Shown here in pieces: positions 58,601 through 64,000 of a stretch of 64,000 nt of DNA. The notes beneath the pieces were generated by a model, which was given only the letters and a program-made list of their open reading frames with translations, made no database searches and had not been told where the DNA came from. Numbering within the stretch: position 1 is the stretch's first letter; each line of letters opens with the position of its first letter. This DNA comes from Bacteroides sp. GM023. GTDB taxonomy: Bacteria; Bacteroidota; Bacteroidia; Bacteroidales; Bacteroidaceae. The stretch covers positions 186,001 through 250,000 of the forward strand of contig NZ_JAAXGE010000002.1 in the NCBI RefSeq assembly GCF_014750685.1. Reading direction: 5' to 3'. Position numbers and translations under genes: made by a program.

Positions 58601-58998
58601 AATGTCGCCAATGAACCTGTAGTACGGCGTTTTGTCGTACGCTGGTAACCGGTGACCACCACCTGATCCAATTCCGACATTTCATCCTCCAAAGTGATAT
58701 ACCCCGAAACAGGCTTTGTCACTTTCATAAACAAGGATTTCATCCCCACATACCTGAACTCAATTTGAGTATTCCTGTCCACCCATAAAGAAACTTCGCC
58801 GCGATCATCGGCGACAACTCCCTGTGCTTTCCCTGAAACTATTACCGTAGCTCCCGGCAACGGGTTCCTGTCCGCATCCACTACTATCACCTTGACCAAG
58901 ATAGTGGCAGCGCCTTTCGGCGACTGGGCAAACAGACCTACAGCAATACAACAGAAGCAACTAAATAGACATGCTTTGAAAATTTCCAGATGCTTCAT
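55687..58998 (-). CDS. SusC/RagA-like TonB-dependent importer (peptidase locus)
   Basis: 1103 residues. Signal peptide (GLFAQSP), carboxypeptidase-regulatory-like domain (about 30-105, [36 protein letters not shown]), plug ([75 protein letters not shown]) and a barrel ending [11 protein letters not shown]. There is no STN domain. The coding region looks AT-rich. It follows the S9 peptidase gene by 10 bp, so peptidases and importer are made together; import of oligopeptides is inferred. Confidence 0.93.
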   Translation of the reverse strand: [1103 protein letters not shown]

Positions 58999-59008
58999 AA
59001 GTTTGTTT

Positions 59009-61276
59009 CTATTTATGATTAATAATATCTATATGTCTATGCGATTCATGAAGAAGATTTTCTACAAAATAATAACGGATCAGATTCTGATAATAAGGGC
59101 ACACCACTCCATGGTCCTTCCCCGGAAGGATAAACATGTCAAACCGCTTATTTGCCTTAATCAAGGCATCCGCCAACCGGTAAGTGGAAGAAGGCGGGAC
59201 ATTCTTGTCTACATCCCCCGTGATTAGCATCAGCTTTCCTTTCAAGTTGTTTGCCAATTCCATATTGGTCGGGATGTTCACGGAGAAAGCGGTTTTTCCC
59301 GTCTTCGGGTCTGCTTTTTCATCCAATCCATGAAATGTCTCTCCCCACCATTGAATATAAATATTGTTATCGTGATTGCCGGAAGCAGCTACTGCCACTT
59401 TATAAAAATCAGAGTAAGTCAACATTGCTGCTACCGTTTGAAAAGCTCCTCCGGAATGTCCGTAAATGCCTACCCTGTCCAAATCTATATACGGATATTT
59501 CCGAGCCAACTGTTCTATTACATATTTATCATCTGCCAGCGGATAGTCGCGTAGATTACCATAACCGAAACAATAAAAATCATGCCCACGCAGTGGAGAA
59601 CTGCCTCTGGATGCTACGTTAATCACAATAAAACCCAGTTCCGCCAAAGACTGGTTCCCATTATCATCAAGTGCAAAAGATTGCGGAATCTGATCGTCTT
59701 GCGGCCCCGGATATACATTGCTGATTATCGGATATTTCCTGCTTTCGTCCAAATTGGAAGGAAGATACATCAATCCGTATAAATCCGTTTTCCCGTCAGC
59801 GGCTTTCACTTTCAGCAAAGTGGGCGGTTGCCATCCGGCTTGCTGCAAGTCGCTGCCATCCATTTGCTCTACCTTATAATTCTTTTCCGGGTTTTCTATG
59901 GACAACACACTCGTCACCGGAAGCAAGTCCATACGGGAATATTTGTCTATTGCATATTTCTTGTCTTCTGACAGAGATAATTCATGATTGCCATCACCGG
60001 GCGTCAACAAAACCTGCTTTTTACCATCCAGGCGTGCCTTATAAAAGAATGTATAATAAGGATTTGTATTTTCCTCATTTCCATATCCGGCAAAAATAAT
60101 TTCTTTTCCCAGCGTATCGACACTGGCGATACTGCCTGCTACAAGATTTTCACCGGTTGTAATCCGGTTCAACAATTCTCCGTTACCATTGTAGAGATAG
60201 TAATTCCCTTTCCCTGTACGTTCCGACCACCAAATGAAATACTTACCCTGTTCCAGTATTTTGTAATTGAACAAAGTTAAATTGATATGAGGGATACATT
60301 CTTCCGAAATCAGTTCGGTCACTGTTCCATCTTCCACATTAATCCGGCAAAGGTCTACTTTATCAGCTTTCCGGCTTCTCCGTGTAATATACAGAGCGGT
60401 AGATGAACGGAAATAGTCCATCGCCACCACTTGGTCAGGATATTTTTCAATAGGTAATAACTTCCCTTTTCCATGATCGGCATCATACCAATATAAACGG
60501 TATTGGCGTACTCCGGCATCTCCCGGCATAGGCATCTTGAATGTATTTGTGACAGGTCGCGAATGACCGAGTGAATGAATCAGGCTTACTTCCTTCACTT
60601 CGCTCATATCCTGCATCATATAAATATACCGGTGTCCCAACCAGAATCCTCTGGAATTGGCAGATAGCGTATCTTTCGAATTACGATATGTATAAGCGGC
60701 ATCCTCTTTCCCGTCGAAAGTGATTCTTTTTACTCTTCCGGACTGGTTATCACGGACAAACAAGTCATAACCGCATCCAAGCATAGAATACAGTGAATCG
60801 GCAGAATGGCAGGACTGTTTGTAATCCGGCCTTTCAATCCTCTTCTTTATCAAAGGCACCTCGGACAATTGACCGTCATTCATATTATAAACCATTGATT
60901 TGCCTTTCTTGTCCAGATAGAAACGGTTGAAATCATTGTTTTCAAACCGGAATCCGTATAACCTGATATTTTTTGCATCCAATGTATCTCCGGTAATCCG
61001 GGCATATTGAAGGACAAACCGTTCATTGTCTTTTATCAAGTTCCGCTTCTTACCGTTTTTTGCATTCACCAGATAATATTGGTGCCCACTTTCGCGGCTT
61101 ACATCATAAGTAAAGTAATGACTGTCTTTTATCCAATCAGGATAAAGGGACTTCCCTTTTATATATTGCTCCAGCGAATCAGCGGAGAATCTTTCCGCTT
61201 TTGTCCAATTAGCATCCTGCGCCAGAGCGGATATAAAGAAAAGGCCTGACAGGAATGCAATAGCCAGCCTTTTCAT
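59009..61276 (-). CDS. S9-family prolyl oligopeptidase / dipeptidyl-peptidase-like serine peptidase
   Basis: 755 residues with a signal peptide (FISALAQ). The first 480 residues form a beta-propeller (DPP IV N-terminal type; YFTYDVSRESGHQYYLVNAKNGKKR, LYWYDADHGKGKLLPI). The C-terminal alpha/beta hydrolase carries the nucleophile Ser in GIYGHSGGAF (S608), Asp in TGDVDKNVPPSS and His in LPGKDHGVV. DPP IV-like enzymes release dipeptides or act on prolyl bonds in the periplasm. The start overlaps the S8 peptidase stop by 4 bp (ATGA), showing translational coupling. It is the second gene of the operon. Confidence 0.92.
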   Translation of the reverse strand: MKRLAIAFLSGLFFISALAQDANWTKAERFSADSLEQYIKGKSLYPDWIKDSHYFTYDVSRESGHQYYLVNAKNGKKRNLIKDNERFVLQYARITGDTLDAKNIRLYGFRFENNDFNRFYLDKKGKSMVYNMNDGQLSEVPLIKKRIERPDYKQSCHSADSLYSMLGCGYDLFVRDNQSGRVKRITFDGKEDAAYTYRNSKDTLSANSRGFWLGHRYIYMMQDMSEVKEVSLIHSLGHSRPVTNTFKMPMPGDAGVRQYRLYWYDADHGKGKLLPIEKYPDQVVAMDYFRSSTALYITRRSRKADKVDLCRINVEDGTVTELISEECIPHINLTLFNYKILEQGKYFIWWSERTGKGNYYLYNGNGELLNRITTGENLVAGSIASVDTLGKEIIFAGYGNEENTNPYYTFFYKARLDGKKQVLLTPGDGNHELSLSEDKKYAIDKYSRMDLLPVTSVLSIENPEKNYKVEQMDGSDLQQAGWQPPTLLKVKAADGKTDLYGLMYLPSNLDESRKYPIISNVYPGPQDDQIPQSFALDDNGNQSLAELGFIVINVASRGSSPLRGHDFYCFGYGNLRDYPLADDKYVIEQLARKYPYIDLDRVGIYGHSGGAFQTVAAMLTYSDFYKVAVAASGNHDNNIYIQWWGETFHGLDEKADPKTGKTAFSVNIPTNMELANNLKGKLMLITGDVDKNVPPSSTYRLADALIKANKRFDMFILPGKDHGVVCPYYQNLIRYYFVENLLHESHRHIDIINHK

Positions 61277-62838
61277 TTCTTATACTCCATAGCCAGTTTG
61301 ACCGCCTGCAATGCGTCTATAATGCCTCCGCTTACACAGAGTCCTTTTACCTGCATCGGACGCACGCTTTTTATTAATATCTCTTTCACCTGCGAAGCTT
61401 TCAACTTAGGAAAGTAAGCGCGTATCATTGCTGCTACAGCCGTGACCACAGGAGCTGCGATACTTGTTCCCTGCGATTCGGTATATTCGTTTCCTGCAGT
61501 GACCGATATTATTTCCGTACCCGGTGCAAAAACATCCACCTCATTCTTTCCATAATTGGAAAAAGAACAAGGTTTTCCCTGTTTATCCGATGCGCCGACT
61601 CTCATATAATTTGCGAAAGTATTTCCCGATTTGTCTTTTGCCGAAGGGAAATAGGCTACCCTATCAATATTCTTCTTATTATTGCCTGCTGCCTGGACCA
61701 ATAAGACATCTTTTCTTGCCGCATAGGCAATAGCGTCATTCACCATGCCGGCGTCAGGAGATGTATATTTGCCTAAGCTCATATTAATGACTTTGGCGCC
61801 ATTGTCCACTGCATAGCGAATGGCACTGGCTACATCCTTGTCATATTCATCGCCATCCGGCACAGCACGGATAATCATCAACTCGGCCTGTGGATAAATC
61901 CCCGTCACCCGAGCATCCCCGGTTCCCTGTCCCGCAATCACTCCGGCTACAAAAGTGCCATGGTCACAGCCTTCCACTTGCAAAACTGGATTTCCGTAGA
62001 AACAATCTTTCGGATTCTTCAAGTCATCTCCCATCAACAAACGTTTATCCGCATCATTCTCTATGCCGTCAATACGCTTTTTCATCAAGTCAAATTGTAT
62101 CCGGTGCGTATTTCTCACCTTTTTCCAAAGTGCGTCCTTGCCTCCTTTATACATATCGACAAACAGTGTCTGGCATGCGTCGTTCCACTTTTCACTTTCT
62201 ACGGATAAATGCGCAAGTCCATTGACAGTCAATGTATCCATATCAACTTCGGAAGTCGTTTTCAATACGGAATCTATCAGTTGATAGGCTGCATCTTTCA
62301 TTGCATTATATCCGAAGAACTTGATATAATTGACAATGCCCGCCTTCTTTTTCATCTTTTCATAATAAGCATATTCCGCCGTGTCTTTTACTGCTGTCGA
62401 ATCTAGACCTTTATATGTAGGAAAAAGCCGCTTGAATTCACGAAATTCTTCTGTGCCGGCACTGGTCATGTTGAAAGATTTATCTCTTGTTCCCAAGAAG
62501 TTCCAACCGTGCAAGTCGTCAATGTATCCATTCTTGTCGTTATCTCTTCCATCTGGTTTTTCTTTAGGATTCCTCCAAAGAGCAGGTTGAAGGTCAACAA
62601 CGGTAGTGTCTATGCCGGAATCAATAATGCCGACGACCAATGACTTTACGGGTTTGATTTTCTTTGCTTGTAAGAAAAGGAGCGCTTCGTCCGATCTGAC
62701 TCCCTGCAAGGTGTCATTGTACACTTTGTGCCAACCGGATGAGGAAGAAACCTGCCCAAAAGAGGGAGTCGAGATGCTGAAGCAGGCAATCAGGAGTGCA
62801 GCAATACTAAACACTGACATAAACCGTGTCTCTTTCAT
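61273..62838 (-). CDS. S8 subtilisin-like serine peptidase, first gene of the operon
   Basis: The frame runs up to 62976, but the ATG at 62838 (MKETRFMSVFSIAALLIACFSISTPSFGQ) begins a normal signal peptide and the longer start lies inside a leader hairpin; 521 residues. The catalytic triad is present: Asp in VVGIIDSGID (about residue 73), His in GCDHGTFVAGVIAG, and Ser in QGTSIAAPVVTAVAAM. The stretch between Asp and His is unusually long (over 200 residues) and contains a low-homology helical insert (KRIDGIENDADKRLLMGDDL). It is exported and degrades proteins, probably feeding the S9 enzyme and the SusCD pair. Confidence 0.9.
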   Translation of the reverse strand: MKETRFMSVFSIAALLIACFSISTPSFGQVSSSSGWHKVYNDTLQGVRSDEALLFLQAKKIKPVKSLVVGIIDSGIDTTVVDLQPALWRNPKEKPDGRDNDKNGYIDDLHGWNFLGTRDKSFNMTSAGTEEFREFKRLFPTYKGLDSTAVKDTAEYAYYEKMKKKAGIVNYIKFFGYNAMKDAAYQLIDSVLKTTSEVDMDTLTVNGLAHLSVESEKWNDACQTLFVDMYKGGKDALWKKVRNTHRIQFDLMKKRIDGIENDADKRLLMGDDLKNPKDCFYGNPVLQVEGCDHGTFVAGVIAGQGTGDARVTGIYPQAELMIIRAVPDGDEYDKDVASAIRYAVDNGAKVINMSLGKYTSPDAGMVNDAIAYAARKDVLLVQAAGNNKKNIDRVAYFPSAKDKSGNTFANYMRVGASDKQGKPCSFSNYGKNEVDVFAPGTEIISVTAGNEYTESQGTSIAAPVVTAVAAMIRAYFPKLKASQVKEILIKSVRPMQVKGLCVSGGIIDALQAVKLAMEYKK

Positions 62839-62893
62839 TTGTGTGATGATAAGTTCTCTTCTCAGCCCCGAAGAAGAATCCTTAAAATACGAA

Positions 62894-62974
62894 GGCGTGG
62901 GGACTATTAACTTATTTTGGAAACAAGGCGTCTGGAATGCCGTCGAAGCAAAATAAGCAACAGTCTCCCACGCC
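62894..62974 (-). promoter_or_regulatory. Long nested hairpin in the leader of the peptidase operon
   Basis: GGCGTGGGGACT (62894-62905) pairs with AGTCTCCCACGCC (62962-62974) apart from one bulged or mismatched base. A second, inner pairing joins CTTATTTTG to CAAAATAAG, and a third joins GGCGT to ATGCC with one G-T pair. The nested stem occupies the predicted 5' leader 55-140 bp ahead of the S8 start codon. A regulatory RNA structure is possible; no known riboswitch class was recognised. Confidence 0.6.
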
Positions 62975-63102
62975 ATATATTATGACGCGAGAGATGCTAA
63001 CCTATCTCCTTCTAAGTTTTCCAGACTTTTGTTTCGAGAATCAGTTAAACACTTTCGTGTATTCTAAATTTCTAATATGTCTGCCACATTACTGTGACGC
63101 TG

Positions 63103-63110
63103 CAAATATA
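63103..63110 (-). promoter_or_regulatory. Probable -7 box of the peptidase/SusCD operon
   Basis: Minus-strand TATATTTG fits TAnnTTTG; no -33 box at the usual spacing. It implies a leader of about 260 nt that includes the nested hairpin at 62894-62974. Confidence 0.45.
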
Positions 63111-63297
63111 CCTTTTATTTTTAATTTTAGACATCTTTTTTTGCATAATTTTCGTTTTTAACAAATGAGGGTACTTCTTCGACATTTGGGTTGGATAATT
63201 AAATCAAAACAAGAATGCACACACGTATTTCGTATGGAGTTAAGAAGATTATTTAGTTCAAAATTGTACGGAAATGAGCCAAACATTTACTTTTTTA
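63111..63297. other. AT-rich spacer, no gene seen
   Basis: No coding sequence or strong structure is visible between the operon promoter and the inverted-arm element. Confidence 0.5.
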
Positions 63298-63803
63298 CTA
63301 TAAAGTTTAAACGCACAATTATCTTACACCTTACACTTTTGCTATTTATCTATCTAATATAAAGTGAATTGAGTAAGTGCAAGATAGTGTTGCAGATAGT
63401 GTAAGATACGGTTATCTTGCACTATACTTTTCTGAAATTACTTGCCAGATTATTTCCGACGGCAGTTTAATTTTGTTTCAAGCGCTTGAAACAAAGTGTT
63501 TGCAGGCTCGAAACAAAGTGTTTGCAGGCTCGAAACAAAGTGTTTCCCTATATGAAACAAAGTGTTTTGCTATAGGAAACACTTTGTTTACCTACATGAA
63601 CAAATCATTCTCTGCATAGATTTCGCCAATTACTACGTACTTTCTATAGATTTACTACAGTCCTTTTAAATTTCAGGAGTGTAAGATAAAGGCATCTTAC
63701 ACTATCTGCAACCCTATCTTACACTCACGCAATTTATTTTATATCAGATAGATAAATAGCAAAAGTGTAAGGTGTAAGATAATTATGCGTTTAAACTTTA
63801 TAG
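63298..63803. repeat. 506-bp element with 126-bp inverted arms around a palindrome array
   Basis: The left arm (63298-63423, beginning CTATAAAGTTTAAACGCA) is about 90% identical to the reverse complement of the right arm (63678-63803), with equal length and no gaps seen by hand. Each arm ends inward with its own hairpin (AGTGCAAGATA / TATCTTGCACT on the left, AGTGTAAGATA / ATCTTACACT on the right). The 254 bp between hold the 22-bp palindrome array. No reading frame looks like a protein. It resembles a MITE or a large foldback element; no clear target duplication was found. Confidence 0.85.
63475..63602. repeat. Six palindromic units at 22-bp period with AAAGT spacers
   Basis: Units start at 63475, 63498, 63520, 63542, 63564 and 63586; the first is 23 bp, the rest 22. 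The first palindrome GTTTCAAGCGCTTGAAAC is perfect; units 2 and 3 are identical (GTTTGCAGGCTCGAAAC); units 4-6 keep GTTT...GAAAC but vary in the middle. The spacer AAAGT turns into its complement ACTTT after unit 5, so AAACAAAGTGTTT (63555-63567) and AAACACTTTGTTT (63577-63589) form a 13-bp inverted repeat. Confidence 0.88.
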
Positions 63804-63891
63804 AAAAAATCCCAATAGTGTGATTTGATTCAAAACCTTTCCGATAGAAGAATTTAACCCTTTCATCCTCTCATTAATCAAATAAAAGAAG

Positions 63892-63899
63892 TATATTTG
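63892..63899 (+). promoter_or_regulatory. -7 box of the Rpn-type nuclease gene
   Basis: TATATTTG fits TAnnTTTG, with a predicted start near 63906 and the start codon at 63924. No clear -33 box is seen. Confidence 0.5.
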
Positions 63900-63923
63900 C
63901 TTAATTATTAAACTATAAGCAAT

Positions 63924-64000
63924 ATGACTATCATCGCCAATCCCATTTACGACGCCGTCTTCAAATTCTTGATGGAAGACAAGAAAGTCGCCAAGATATT
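63924..64000 (+). CDS. PD-(D/E)XK nuclease family putative transposase (Rpn type), N-terminus only
   Basis: Only 25 residues are in the window: MTIIANPIYDAVFKFLMED and KKVAKI. This N-terminus matches what I recall of the Bacteroides PD-(D/E)XK nuclease family transposases related to recombination-promoting nucleases (Rpn). The catalytic core lies outside. It is divergent from the peptidase operon and starts 120 bp after the foldback element. The call rests on a short stretch, so it is tentative. Confidence 0.6.
   Translation, partial: MTIIANPIYDAVFKFLMEDKKVAKI

Noticed and set aside
62839..62976. Longer N-terminus for the S8 peptidase starting at 62976
   Set aside because: The extra 46 residues lie in the leader hairpin region, lack signal peptide character and precede a proper signal peptide at 62838.
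63377..63619. Open frame of 80 codons across the palindrome array
   Set aside because: It is built from repeated 22-bp palindromic units, giving a repetitive peptide with no ribosome site or domain; the repeat structure explains the open frame.

Overview
The window reads as a gut Bacteroides chromosome segment. It carries four SusC/SusD pairs, a hybrid two-component system (HTCS) fusion regulator, ECF sigma/FecR anti-sigma pairs, many lipoproteins with a Cys lipobox, Ser-type sulfatases, and repeated matches to the Bacteroidetes promoter form TTTG-N19-21-TAnnTTTG. No rRNA, tRNA or CRISPR array was seen. Species cannot be fixed from sequence alone.

Layout. (1) 1-233: start of an AAA ATPase running off the left edge. 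(2) 763-14222 (+): polysaccharide utilisation locus A: SusC, SusD, a GH30 hydrolase, an Ig-like lipoprotein, a GH130 mannosylglucose-phosphorylase-like enzyme, a sodium/solute symporter and a phosphoesterase/beta-propeller fusion. Two promoters in it share a 28-bp element. (3) 14415-19510 (+): housekeeping block GNAT-parE-coaD-S41 protease. (4) 19593-23772 (+): TonB-dependent receptor, ECF sigma and FecR, followed by a striking 22-bp-period palindrome array. (5) 24111-25088 (-): RhuM-Fic/Doc fusion. (6) 25224-34651 (-) with divergent HTCS 34869-38999 (+): locus B, with surface lipoprotein, SusC, SusD and two tandem GH30 enzymes. (7) 39294-51523 (+): locus C: ECF sigma, FecR, a predicted antisense small RNA, SusC with STN domain, SusD, GH18 endoglycosidase-like protein, DUF1735/LamG-like lipoprotein and two sulfatases, probably aimed at (sulfated) host glycoprotein glycans. 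(8) 52113-52661 (+): thioredoxin-like lipoprotein. (9) 52744-62838 (-): SusC/SusD operon led by S8 and S9 serine peptidases, a candidate protein/peptide-use locus. (10) 62839-64000: long intergenic region with a structured leader, a 506-bp element with 126-bp inverted arms enclosing another 22-bp-period palindrome array, then the start of a PD-(D/E)XK (Rpn-type) nuclease gene.

The parts that known features explain least are the three intergenic arrays of short palindromes (23901, 51752, 63475). Their unit sequences differ, yet all repeat every 22 bp, and one sits inside a long inverted repeat. The best supported regulatory discovery is a complete antisense RNA gene (promoter, about 105 nt, terminator) over the leader of the locus C susC.
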